A stretch of 64,000 nt of DNA, taken from NCBI RefSeq assembly GCF_000740895.1, contig NC_025263.1, forward strand, positions 930,001 to 994,000, given 5' to 3'. Below the pieces are notes generated by a model, which was not told the DNA's origin, did no database searches, and saw nothing but the letters and a program-made list of their open reading frames with translations. This document shows, piece by piece, positions 33,071 to 45,361 of the stretch. The position numbers and the translations under genes were made by a program. Every line of letters starts with the position of its first letter. Positions within the stretch are counted from its first letter, which is position 1. The stretch comes from Theileria orientalis strain Shintoku. Taxonomy: Eukaryota; Apicomplexa; Aconoidasida; Piroplasmida; Theileriidae.

Positions 33071-35562
33071 CTACATAACAAGTGAGTCTCTGAACGACTC
33101 TTCGTAGGTGTCCAGAGCCTTCTTTGAAAAATACTTTACATCAATATCTGAGTCCTGGCACAGTTTAATCAGGGCGCTACAAATTAATCAGTGTGTGTTA
33201 CAACACCGTTTAAGGCATCCGTGTGGGCAGTATACTCATCTATCTAAAATTGCTTACCATTTTGCTTGAAGAAACAGTTCAGGCTTCTCGTTTTTGTATA
33301 TTACAAAAAGGTTCGCCAGTGAATTTACGCATACGAACCTTATGTTTGGAATTGAGTCCTGCAATGTTATTAACTTAATCCGTTTATTTATCATAGACTT
33401 ACTGTTAGTGAGTCCAACAGCAGTGGTACGATGTGTTCAATTGCGTTTTCAACGTCAATCGACTTGGCCACGGCCTAAAAACAATCATTAAACATGGATT
33501 TATTTACGTTAGTCTCCATTTCACACATTCACACACTCATAGCTATCCACGCACATACATATCTAAGTGCCTATATATGTTTTTAGTCCTTACCACCAGT
33601 GACTGCAGAAGTACTATTTTAATTGCGCACGATATGTTTCTGTTGCTTCCGTATGTGGACTGCCGGGGCATTAAGTATAACGACTTCAGCTCTGATAGTA
33701 TAAACTTAACGGCCCAGATGCTTCCGCACTCGTTGCATATCTTTTCGAGGCTGTTCAGTACTGCGTTGCGCACCTTCCAGACGTCGTCGAGCAGCAGCTT
33801 GAAGAGCACGTTAAGGAAGTTCTGCTCAAATATGGTCGCTCCGAAGTGACTGAAGAAGCTCGTCAGTCTCTCCGCTATCACCAGCCTGTTTCTCCACACC
33901 GAGTTTTCGATTGACATGTTTATCGTCTCTATCAGCTGCTCTCCTATGACTCCGTAGAACTCTTCTCTGTCGCAGATGAGGTGTATGTTTTCGACGACGC
34001 TACATTTTTGTCACATCAACTCCACTTACCACAGGCGCACTTCCACGAACTCGTCCTCCAGCAGGTACTGCAGTGTCGGCCTCAACACGCTCATCACTTC
34101 CTTCTTGTTCAGCTTCATTGCGAACTGTCCCAGCGACTTGCACACTCCTCTCCGTATCTCCTTCGTGGATTTTCTTGCCAGCGTGTCCAGCACTGGCACG
34201 TACAACTCGATCAGTTCCTGGGACAGTATTCCGGACCATTTCGAGAAGGACTGTATCGACGCCGACTTTACTCTGTCGTTGTTGTCGTTCAACAGGCTAA
34301 CGTGGCAGTCGAACAGGTTTTCCTTCACTTCCGCTTCCTCGAATATTTGATATATCTACATTAATTTTAATCGTCCTCTCACTTACTGTCATGAAGTTTT
34401 CCGCCAGGTACTGCCTCACTATCCACGACGCGTCTTCTGATGCTGACTTCAGTATCGGTATGTTAAAATTCAAGTTCTGTTCCGACGTGCACTGCTTTGC
34501 GAATACCAGGCAGCTTTCCACTGCGTACTTTCTGATTTTATCTTCGTTGTCTATTGACATGTTTTTCAGCACCAGCCAGAACATCGATATTGCGTGATCC
34601 AGCTGCACTTGTGGTATCAGTTGCTTCATGTTAATTCCTGCTGCCAGCTTCACTGTTATGAAATCCGACTCACAGAGAATTGGGAACAGTCTAAATGCTC
34701 TTTTTCACTTACGACTTACCTTCTTAATTCTGTTTGCGATTTTTCTGATGCGTATGCGTATACTCTCGGTATTAGGTAACAGGCTGATGTAGGCCCAGGG
34801 AACCAATCCTCTAAATATGTATTGGTTAGTAAACTATTTAATATGTTCGTTAATTAATTATTCTTCAATATCTTCGTGTATCAAACATTCCTTTTATATC
34901 TATTAGAACTTACGCTCAACAAACGATATTATCATCGGACATATGACGTCATTTACTAGTTCCGATCTAGAATCTACTTCAAGGACATCGTTGTTGTCAA
35001 AGTCGTCTATGATCATCATGGCGACCTCAGTTGCCTACGAACTATGTTGTTCTTAAAACCTACTTTAACTCTTATTTTTCCTGTTTCCTGGATCAGGAGG
35101 TACTCCAGCCCTTTAAATATAGACTTTAGGATCTCGAGTCCGTAGAGGAACTTTGAAATAAGGTACCAACAGTCACACATGATCGGCAAGAGTGTAACTT
35201 CGAGTGAAGTTTGTATTTCTGAATATTATTAATATAGAATTTACAAGTATGATATCGTATGTATTTGTTTATTAATTATTTGTGTTCACGATACCCATGA
35301 GAAAAGGAATCAGGAATTCATTGGAAAACTCCGGTCCGAGATGATGCGCAATTAAGTGTACCTTTTTCAAAGCAATTTCTGCCGAGTCTCGGGATAGCCT
35401 AAGATCCTCCTTGAACAACTTAAGGTAGTCATGGCCCTCGATGAAGACTGTAATTTGTTTTTCCTGGTCATTACCAGGGTCAGAATTGATGGAAGAGCAT
35501 GGATCAATTGATTTAATTGTTAAGGAAGTGACATTTGAAGGTTGATTTAATATCGAATCCAT
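33071..35562 (-). CDS. Protein phosphatase 2A scaffold (A/PR65) subunit
   Basis: HEAT-repeat scaffold that joins PP2A catalytic and regulatory subunits. Several exons with short introns encode about 590-600 residues. The N-terminal exon (from 35562) carries an unusual 40-residue extension before the first repeat (YLKLFKEDLRLSRDSAEIALKKVHLIAHHLG...FLIPFLMGIV). Repeats then follow in A-subunit order: DKIRKYAVESCLVFAKQC, ASEDASWIVRQYLAENFMTV, DRVKSASIQSFSKWSGIL, LEDEFVEVRL, NSVWRNRLVIAERLTSFFSHFG, DDVWKVRNAVLNSLEKIC, and a C-terminal CQDSDIDVKYFSKKALDTYEESF, which closely matches the final PR65 repeat. Exon borders in 34650-35260 were not all fixed. A PP4 regulatory HEAT protein is a less likely alternative. 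Confidence 0.85.
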
Positions 35563-36211
35563 CCCATTTTAATGTACAAATATAACATATATAGAATGTT
35601 AAAATATAAGGACAATGTAGTAAAAATTATTAGAATTTATATTGGGTAGTAAAAATAAAATAATAAAATAATATTATATATATTTTTAAATACACATCAA
35701 ATTAAAATATAAATGTTATAAACATAATAAAAATTTTTTTTAAAAATACAATTGATTTAATGTTTTTACATAATACAAATTGTAAATAACAACAATTGAA
35801 ATCAATATTGTCAAAATTTTCTGATACACTATAAAAAGATTAAATAATATTATTTTATTATAATTCATTGTTTATTTTAATGATTTATTAAATATTTAAT
35901 TATAATCATTATTGCATATTTTTTCATATTATCAAGGTTATATTTACTATTTACTATCAGACACTTATCACATTCCTAATACTATTATCCTTATATATTA
36001 TTTATAAATAATTAAATAAGAATTATAACTTTAAACAATTATAAATTCTCTTTTATCTTCCCCATAGGTGTGATTTATTCCGAAAAATGTGTAACATAAA
36101 AATGATGTATTTGTGAATTATATGTATATCTATTAACATTATATATTTTTTGTTTAATTTTATGTAAAATAATGTATAGAAGGCTATGAATTGTCTTCTT
36201 GTATAATAGTA
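35563..36211. other. AT-rich divergent spacer
   Basis: About 650 bp of very AT-rich DNA between the diverging PP2A-A and processing peptidase genes. No gene or RNA is recognisable. Confidence 0.55.
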
Positions 36212-39200
36212 ATGGAAGTTTTAAATGTGCTAACAGGAAGAAGGTTGACCGTACACCTTTTGTTAATCGAATTTTTTATCGCAATAAATGTATTATGTAT
36301 ATATGGAATTATACTGAGTAAAAGAGCTTGCAATCCCAAGCGTTTTGAATTTAAAATACACCCTTCATCTTTTATTACGTCTACTTTTCAAACCCCTAAG
36401 GTATTATATCATTAATATATACACATAAAATAGTTAAATTGATTTGATGTGTTGGTAATTGTTTATTAATTAATATGTTTTAGACTTTTGGTAGTAAATC
36501 GCAATCATTTGATGGACATAAGGTATTGTTAGTTGGTTTTAATACGTTTGTAGTCACTAGGAGACAAGGAAGTGCTGGTTGAAAAAGATGTGTATCGAGG
36601 AACATTGGACAACGGGCTTAAATATTCGTTTCATAAGAAGAAGATGGCGAACATAGAAGCATTTCTCCAAGTGTGTTCAGGAAGCTCAGACGAAGAGGAT
36701 GACCAGAGAGGGATTGCACACCTATGTGAGCACATGATGTTCATGGGAAGCAAGTATGTTCATGCTTAGAATTAAATAAAAATCACTTAAATTTTAGTAA
36801 AAGAAGGAGGCTGAATAGCTACGGAGTGAAAACGAACGCGTGTACAGACTACAACCACACGCTGTTTTACGTGATAACAGATAGTAATTTGGGATGCAAT
36901 AGAAGAGAAGAAACCTTAAAAAGAATGTTGGAGCCGCTTTACGAAGTGATAGAAGTAGGTTGCAGATGTATTGAGTCAAATGATGTTAGGCGCCGACGCA
37001 ATTTAATCAATATGAACTCGAGAAGGAGAGGAAGGCAGTGTTCTCAGAAGCAAGAATAATACAAACCGCAGAGTACTATAAGAATTGTAATGCAATAAAG
37101 ATATTGCACCATGAGAATATGTAAGTGTGGAGAAGATGGGTCAAAAAAGGTGTTTAGGCTCCCAAAAAGGTTCCCGATTGGAGACCTGGAAATGATGAAA
37201 ACGTTCACAGTGGAAGATGTTAAGAGGTTTCACGACCAGCACTATATTCCGAGTAATTCACACCTGTTCATACAAGGTATGGCTTCTATATTAGTATGTT
37301 TATGTGATGGTATTAATGGAGCATAGGAGACATGGAGGAGGAGGAGGTGGCATCAGCAGTGAAGAAGATATTCTCAAAGGCAATAAATCCAGCAAACCTT
37401 GAGGAAATACAACTGGTCTACAAGGACACGGAAAAGGAAAGGTATGGGTTGATAGTGGAATGAATTAAATTTATAGGAGAAGGGGGATGCCCGCAATAAA
37501 GAATGTGTATGGCCAAAAGGGTAAGTGTTTAATTTGATACAGATTCATTATTTAATAGAACCTGGGTTTCATATTTGGTCATGTGACAGGTTGTCGTCGT
37601 TCTCGTTTGAAATCATGAGGAAGATGGCAGTGCCGGAGATCCACACGTTCGAGGACTATTTTAAAGACACACTTAACAGGCTGCTCTACAAAATCGTAAA
37701 CATCAACTTCTCAATAATCAAGAGGGACCTTCAGAAGTATAAGCTCGTGACGGGCAACTTCTACGACTGCGTCAACGAGGGATGCAGAATACACTCGCTG
37801 GACATAAAGTGTGACCAGAACGAATGGAAGGACTCGATATGTTACGTTATATCGGAAGTTGGAAGGTTTCTGAGCGAAAACATAAGCACTTTGTACTTGA
37901 ACTACGCGAAGGACTCGCTGTTGTATGACTTTGATAGTTTAGAAGAAGATAAAAATAGCACGAACAGGTTCATAGAGAATGAAGTGTGCAGAAGAGCGAA
38001 CTTGTCAGTGGAACAGCACAAGGATTTAATTAAAAGGTCCTACGAAGATATTGATCCCGGAACTATAAGAGAAGGGATGAATAGGGTATTTAGCTGGTAC
38101 AAAAAGGACCTAACAGATGTGAAGGTGTTCGCAACAAGTTTGACTCCAGGTGAGTGGTTATATTTGAGGATGGGAATTGATATGTGTAACTAGTTTAGGT
38201 AACATAAGGATACAGATGATAGTGAGAGTATATATGCAAGTTAATAGAATAAAAGGCTGTGAATATTAATAATAATGGGATTAGATGTGACCGTAGAGGA
38301 GGTTAAAGATGTGTTTTACAAGTCACTTGACAGAAAGGTTGAGTCGAAAAGTGTACAAATAGATGTAAGTTATAGGTATTTGTACTGTATAAGTGTTACA
38401 CGTAAGTTATGTATTGTGTGTGTAAAAGTTATGTACATTATATATGTTATTGTCAGTGAGTAAATGGTAAATACATATTACATAAATGTAACACATATGT
38501 GAGTATAGAATATGCACATAGCATTGTCATAATGTATAGATGCCGGATCGACTTTTGAACAGTGAGCAGATAAAGGAAATTGTCTCAAAGTCAAGTAGTA
38601 AAGTGTTCCCTCCAATGGATAAAAATTTTCATCTGAAAACATTTAATAAGGAAGAGTACGTTAGACAAATGCCAATGGAAAGTAGAGTATTGTTTGAGGA
38701 TTATTATGGGAAGTTTAGAGAGTATTTAGAGAAAGTAAAGGATGTAGAGTTGTATGAGCCAGTGTCTAATGGAAGATCGTCAGATTATGAGTTGTTTTTA
38801 GAAAAACAATACAAGTGTGACCCAAGTACGAAGGATGATTTGAAGTACTTGTATAGCCTTATGAACTCGAATAAGACGATGATGAGGACGAAGCCATGTA
38901 AACTATATGAAAACACGATTAAAAGCATCAAGGATGGTGATGTTGGTAGTGAAGATGAAACAACAATTGATAAAAATAGTACACAACTAGAAGATTTAAA
39001 AACAGAAGATGGAGAAACAAAGTCGGACGCGAATTATGTAAATAAGTACACTGATGGATATACATCATACACACTTAACAATAATGTGAGAGTTAATAGT
39101 AAAATAGTAGAGGAGAACGCAATACACGTTTCAGCAAACATACCAATAATGGAGTACATGACAAGTAACAGTATGGCACTGAGTAGCCTGAAATCGCAAG

Positions 39201-41097
39201 GCACCAGAGAGGAGAAGGTTAAGATGAATAAGATGATGCTGATGCTAATAAGCGGAAGTCTGATGGAGAGTGGATCAGTAGGAGACCTGGATAGAAGACA
39301 AGTGGAGCTGTTCTGTGAGTTGAATTCAATAATGGTGGACATATCGCTGACTTCGGACTACCTGAACATCAATTTTGAAATACCACTGGCGTCGACAAAC
39401 GAGGAAAAGAGAGTAATGTTGTTGGAGTACTGCCTCCAGATGGTAAACATGCTACTGGAGAAGCATCAAATAAAAAGAGACGAGTTCGAAAGAGCAAAGC
39501 AGAAGTTGATAAATGATGATACGGAGTATAAGAACAGCATCAAGGTAAGATTATTGCTATTATCGGTTTTGTTATTGTTATTGGTAGTGAAACCAGTACT
39601 AATAGTAATGGCGTTAGTAACAAATGTAGTAGCTTTATTATCGGTGATAGCAGTAGCAATAGCACAAACACACTATATAGGATTACGGCTATGGAGAGCT
39701 GGTGAACAGTATGACAGGAGGATTGGGGCTCTTTCACGACGTAGATATGAAGAAGATGAGTGCAATTAGATACGAAGACGTGGTGGAAGAGACGAACAAG
39801 CTGTTCAACAATACACAAAAGGAAGTGAACGTGGTGACCAATGTGAGTTGCGATGAGGTGAAGAAGTTGGTTCTGCAGTACCTGAGTAGTTCAGATATAG
39901 TATCAAAATGTCGCAATAGTAGTAACGGTGAGCATGGACAGCAAGAGGAAGTTGAGATTGATGGTAAGAACGATGTTGATGGTGATAAGGAAGATAAAAG
40001 TCGACCGATCCCAGCAAATTATTATAGAAAAAATATGGTAACACTCTTTGAGGACGTAACGGATAAGGCAGTAGTATTGGTGGGAGGACACGCACCAAAT
40101 TCAAGTGGATTTCTATCAAATGGGAAACACATGAGTACACTACTAGAGGAGACACTAAAGTAAGATAGATAATAGATGGATTAGACTAGGTATTTATACA
40201 TATAACAATTTAACAGTGGTACTATATAGTTACACACGTAAAGTATTGTTGACTTACCTGTGTAAGTTTTATTAAATTGGTATACCATGCGGTAAATGAT
40301 TGTATTCTTTAGGGCATCGGCGGAAAACCCAGGGGAAATTGGTATTTTCTAACATTAAGTACAGATAAATGCTGATTTTTAGAAAATGTGTGTGCACTGA
40401 GAAGAGAGTTGTGGATGCATCCAGCCTTTCCAAAGGCGGCCGGAGACTTGTTTATGCAAGTGCTGGACTCGGATCTGTTCATAAACGTAAGAAATAGATA
40501 TGAGTGCATTAGCTATGGTCGTAAATGGCACATGGGATACCATATATGCAACTGATACATACATATATTTATTTATGTATGTATTAACGAATGCAAGTTT
40601 ATATGTGTGTATGATTGATTGTGTGTATGTTTTGTTTATTTTTTAATAGTAACTGATTGTTGGTTTAGCTGAGGACAATTAAAAATCTCACCTATGAAAC
40701 GACGATCAATGTTGTGACCAATGACATAAACTACAGCTACTTTGTTATATCGAGTTTCTGCAACAATAGGAACTACCCAATGCTCATGTCTGAGATTTTG
40801 AAGTATCTGAAAAGCCTGGCAAGTACGGAGGTCCGGCTATCAAGCAGTAACTTGGAAAGGTGCAAGCAGGTGATAAAGAATAGGATAAAGTGCAGTGGGC
40901 CAGGCTACCACTTCAAGAACATGACGGGGATACAGTTGGCAGAGGCAACAACGAAGAATTTATTGGCGCTGGTTGAGTACGAGCAGGTGCTGGACATGAT
41001 AACCCCTGAGGACTTCACCCTTCTGATGGCGTCGCAGGTGTACGGAATCGACGAGCACAACCTTTACACGAGGGCGCTCTACTCAGATACAAGTTGA
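36212..41097 (+). CDS. Stromal processing peptidase-like M16 metalloprotease, probably apicoplast
   Basis: In plastids this enzyme removes transit peptides after import. At least a dozen exons encode more than 1,100 residues. The ATG at 36212 gives a signal-anchor-like start (LTVHLLLIEFFIAINVLCIY) followed by a basic segment, as expected for apicoplast delivery. The N-terminal M16 domain has LDNGLKYSFHKKK, the inverted zinc motif HLCEH in GIAHLCEHMMFMGS, KRRRLNSYGVKTNACTDYNH, and the third-ligand helix ELEKERKAVFSEARI. It continues with ILHHENMLPKRFPIG and FHDQHYIPSNSHLFIQGD, which follow the plant stromal peptidase order. The C-terminal M16 half includes HPAFPKAAGDLFMQVLDSDLF and LRTIKNLTYETTINVV. 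The middle is Ser/Asp-rich. The third exon's acceptor (near 36561-36568) is uncertain. Confidence 0.82.
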
Positions 41098-41324
41098 TAG
41101 TCAGCATACTCAGATCACCGTCGATCACATTACCATTGTGCCAAATGTGCAAGTTAAAATACTGTGTCATTACACACTAAGTCGTACTCTACATACGTGG
41201 TTTATCATTATGTATTGCCTAATGTGTGTGAATGTGTTGAGTGGAGCACATGTCTGGAATAGATGTATGCAGGTACCTCTGAGTGCGAATATATGTGTGA
41301 TTATAAAAATGTGTATTTAAATTA

Positions 41325-42949
41325 TTAGATTGGAATCTGGCTAGCCATTTTAAAAAGGTGGAAAAAGTTGTATTTGCTCGTGAGTTCACTGGCGTACTTG
41401 TACGAAATGTCAACCTGGCCCGAGTTGAGGCGCTTCTCGAAGCGGGAGGCCTGAGAAAGCACGTATCTCCGGCTCTCCTCGAGCTCCTCGGAAGTCGGAG
41501 TCCTCAACTGCAGCGAGCACTTGAGTCGGGGTTTGGTGAGCATCTTCTCGGCCCAGTCGTAAACCTTCTCGGACTGCCTGAGCTCTTCGGAATCAGTCAG
41601 CGTGAGAGAGTCGAGCTCCCAAACGACAATGGCGGCCCTGGCAAACTTGAAGCTCAACTCCCTCGTAAAGGACTTGAGGTTGTTGAACATCTCGTTCTCG
41701 CCAGTCATGTTGGTGGCGTTGTTCAAACTGTCGTCGGCATTGTTTGTGACGTTGGAACCAGCGCCATTACTGTTTAACAAGTTGCCCATGCTGTAATAAT
41801 TTGGGTACCTCAGTAGGTAGTTGGACAGCACCGAAAACAGGAAGTCCGCAACAACGTAGCACCTGTAGTGGGACTTAAGTTTGCGGAACAGGTCTGCGAG
41901 AGCGTAGAAAACGTATTGAAAACTCGTCGGAAACGATATGACATCGAGTGAAACCAACTTAGCAACGATTTCCACCATGCAGTTGCCGACGTGTTCCTTC
42001 AGTGAGGGATCAAAAGAATCCTGTGAAGTGGCGTCGCTGGGCGTAGAATTGCAAACCGACTTGAGGTACATGTTGAAGTAATTTTCGACAGGGAGGGTCA
42101 TCTGCTTCAAAAAGTCAAGATTATCCTCCGTGGTGAAGTTGGAACAAAATAGAAAGGACAGGACGTCACTCAGAAGTCCACTGCTTCGCAGAAGCACGCA
42201 GTACCCAAAATCGTTTACCAATCCGCCCATTTCGTACTAAAAATGATTAACTTTTGAAATATTAATTTGAGATAAGAAACGGAGAGAAGATGAGCACGAA
42301 TCAGCACTAATATGTTGCTATAAAAACGTACGTTTGAAACATGTGTAAACAGCTGCTGTAGCTGTTCAAAGTAGTTCGCCATACAGAAGACGTGTTTTAC
42401 CAGAGCACTGCGCTCGTGCACTTCCACCAGCTTCAACAGCTGGATCGACGTTCCCATCTTTAGGTCAGAAAGGTAGTGCCACAACTTGGTGGATGAGTAC
42501 ACAACGTCCAACTCGTTGCTGTTGCTCTGCACAGTGCTGATCGGGGCATATTCGCTGGTTTCGCTATACGCGGTACTGGACGACTTGTGGTCTTCGCCCG
42601 AGTGGCCTTTCAAGTCGCGCCAACTCATGCGGCCCACGGTCTCATTCAAGTCGTCGAACACGTTCAGTGGAGTCCAATCAACCAGCTTCTCGTTCGAGCT
42701 CGATGCCAAATCAAGTTTTTGAGACTCGAGCTTCTCTTCGGGTTTAACGGACGAGTTACTGGAAAACATCTGCGAAAGCTTACCGATGGGTGAGCTGGTA
42801 ATCTTGGTCTCCCCGACCAGAACCAGGCGTTTGTTCATCCAAACAGGGAACTCCAAATAGTTTTTCAAGTTCTTTGTAAAGTATTTCTTAACGAGTAGGT
42901 CATACTTGGCCTTAAACTGTATGAACTTACAGGGTTCCAGAGATAACAT
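41325..42949 (-). CDS. Conserved-looking protein of unknown function
   Basis: Two exons (42949-42332, 42236-41325) with a 95-nt intron give 509 residues with exact frame. There is no signal peptide. The N-terminal part (FIQFKAKYDLLVKKYFTKNL, EFPVWMNKRLVLVGE) is followed by a Ser-rich segment and a helical region around the intron (LVEVHERSALVKHVFCMANY, MGGLVNDFGYCVLLRSSGLL). A second Asn/Ser-rich loop (residues about 370-400) precedes a helical C-terminus. I do not recognise a domain. The helical repeats could form a solenoid, but no motif supports a specific family. It converges on the processing peptidase gene across about 230 bp. Confidence 0.7.
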
Positions 42950-43086
42950 GATGTGATGTAGAAAGTTCTAAATCATCGTTAAACATTATGTCATTTTTTC
43001 AATATGGTTATCTGGTCGTAATGACACTTGGTAAATATCATAGCTATTAAAGTTATGTAACGACACTCTAAAGTTGATGAGAATGG

Positions 43087-44533
43087 CTAGCTAGGGAATA
43101 CCTGCATCCATTGTATTAGGTTCAACTGTGTTGTCACTTCCCTCTCTATTGAGTTCAAGTAGTTCATTTTCTTCTTTTTCATTTCGTCCAGTTGCTGCAG
43201 GAGCATCTTCTTGCAGTAGTCTATCTTGTTCTCCACGCCCTTGGAGTTTGCGTATATTTGCGATGTTGAGTTGTGGCAGTTCTTGATCTTGTCGGATATT
43301 TCGTCCCTCCGCGACTTCAGCTTCTCGTCTGAGTCAGAATTCTTCTCGAGCGACAGCTCGTACGTGTCCAGAGTTGACATCAAGGGGTGGTCAAAGAAGC
43401 TGGGCTTGCTGTGCTTTCCGAAGAGTATGCAGTTGTTGCAGAGCAAACAGGAGCACTAAATAATTATAATCACGTGTTTTGTTGGAGACGGTACCTTCAG
43501 GCAGACCATGTCCACGACTTCAGTTGGATGATGTTCGCACAGTCCAAACTGGTTCGGTGACTTGGAAGATGGCACCCTGATGTGCCTTGAAAAAATCCTC
43601 GTGCTCCCGTGCTGCTTCATGTCACAATCGGTGCAGAAGTGCGCTCTAAAATATAAGTGTAATTGTGGTACGCGTACCTGTCGGAATGGCAATACCACTT
43701 AGCCATTGCAGATTCGCACATATCGCACACGGCATCGGGGACCTGCACCCTCAGGGGTGTGAACTCAAACTCGACGGCAGCATATAGGAAGACCTGTTCG
43801 GGGTCTGAAACGCGATACAGAGTGTTGAACCTTTTTAAATCAGTGTTTGTGACAAACTCCATGGTGTTGAAACCGTTTGGAATCTTAATCTTGAGAAAAG
43901 CGTCTGATAAAATAAATCTATGTTGCCGGGCATACCATGCAAGTTGTTAGAATCTTGAGTGTAATTGTAAACTCTTCCCATTGCCACCTTGAACAGGAGC
44001 ATCCTGAAAGTCCCAGTTGGATTTCCTAATAGTTTCAATGAATCATGGGCTAAATTGGGGTTTATACCTTGAAATCCAGATGGAGGAGCTATCGTACCAT
44101 ACTCAAATAGCTGGTTTGTATAATCAACAGTCAGTAAACCAGATGACACAGAGTTTTCAAACGATTGGGGCGGCTCCATCTTATTCATATCCATCCAGAG
44201 TGATAGAATGGATCCTCCAAATTTCTGTAAAACATTAGATATGTTGGTAAAGCATAAACATGTGTAAATATAAATACGAAGATTAAGATTGAGAATAAAA
44301 AGTATATATCAAACGGCAATAAAAATAAAACTAAATGTAAAAAATATGTTGTTTTATTATACCTGTTTAGATTCAGAATTAAATGTGTCTAATTCATTCT
44401 TATCGCAAAAAGTCCATGAATTTGTAATGTGTAGCTCTGTGGTATGAAAAGAAAGCTGTAAGAAGTATTCCAAGAGTGATATTTCCTCTTCTTCTTCCAA
44501 AGGAAAAAGTTTAAAAGGAATGCTCTTCTCCAT
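43087..44533 (-). CDS. Double B-box zinc-finger protein with coiled coil
   Basis: Five exons encode about 400 residues starting MEKSIPFKLFPLEEEEE. Residues about 60-215 form an unrecognised N-terminal domain (VSSGLLTVDYTNQLFEYGTI, FRMLLFKVAMGRVYNY, QVFLYAAVEFEFTPLRVQVP). The first B-box is CDMCESAMAKWYCHSD-RAHFCTDCDMKQH, interrupted by an intron, and the second is CEHHPTEVVDMVCLKC-SCLLCNNC, also spliced. After it comes an alpha-helical coiled coil (DEKLKSRRDEISDKIKNC, MLLQQLDEMKKKKMNYLNSI). There is no RING domain, so this is not a full TRIM ligase. B-box proteins of this layout may act as scaffolds. The role here is unknown. Confidence 0.75.
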
Positions 44534-44806
44534 TTTATATTTTAATGATAATAATATATGAATTATTTAAATGAGCAAGAAGGAGAATTAACCAAACATT
44601 AAATGGTAACAACTATTAAACAATGATGATTAAAATAGTTTAACATGTTTTTTATATTAGAATAATGTACATATTTAAAATAAATTGAAATTATTATAAA
44701 TTGTAGTGTGTAAGAAAATTATGTAGTAAATGAATTTTAATAATTCCGATTTATATTTATATTAGTGTGTATAATAATAAATTTTAATTATTATATTAAA
44801 AACTTG

Positions 44807-45168
44807 TTAATTGTCTCTATCGATAGCTTCCTTGAATTTCTCAGATAATATGTCACATATTTTAACCATATCATCTAGGCAGTCTGAAAATACGTCCACA
44901 GCTGGCTGGCCTATAAGAAATATTATCAATGGTGTAATTTATATTGGTTAATTTGCGTTTTTTTGAATATAATATATATACATGATTCCATACCGGTTGT
45001 TTGGATCCTTACGTTCATTTCTGGCTCCATTGGATGAGGTACTGAATATCCAGCAAATATTACGTCGTCACGTTCAACTAAAACTGCCCTTAAGGTATTT
45101 CCTAGTGTATGATCCTCATTTTCGATAGAGAAGGTTATGTTAGGTGATTTATAGTCGACTTTATCCAT
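44807..45168 (-). CDS. RNA polymerase I/III subunit AC19 (RPAC2)
   Basis: Alpha-like subunit shared by RNA polymerases I and III, partner of AC40. Two exons (45168-44994, 44910-44807) with an 83-nt intron give 92 residues. The dimerisation block is ITFSIENEDHTLGNTLRAVL followed by VIFAGYSVPHPMEPEMNVRI, and the C-terminal helix is AVDVFSDCLDDMVKICDILS. RPB11 of polymerase II is close in sequence, but the helix with ICDILSEKFKEAI fits AC19 better. It lacks the N-terminal tail seen in yeast and man. It diverges from the LysRS gene with 190 bp between starts. Confidence 0.78.
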
Positions 45169-45361
45169 TATAGATTAAAAGAATCATTGTAATATAATAT
45201 ACATAATATCGTTTATTTAAAATATAATATAAGTAATTTAATTATTTTAATCCCAACACATCTTTTTAAACAACATTATTGTACATTATAATCACATTAA
45301 TGTAAGATATATTTATACATATTAAATTTTACATACACAGTACAAATGTTTTCATATTTCC

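Noticed and set aside
39544..39690. Hydrophobic Leu/Val-rich stretch resembling transmembrane segments in the processing peptidase gene
   Set aside because: It lies between a GT donor and a TATAG acceptor. Removing it joins SIK to DYGYGELVNSMTGGLG, which fits the M16 fold, so the hydrophobic run is translated intron.
44050..44067. An 18-nt GT-AG segment in the B-box gene that looks like an ultra-short intron
   Set aside because: It is in frame, free of stops and shorter than any credible intron here. Reading through keeps the protein continuous.
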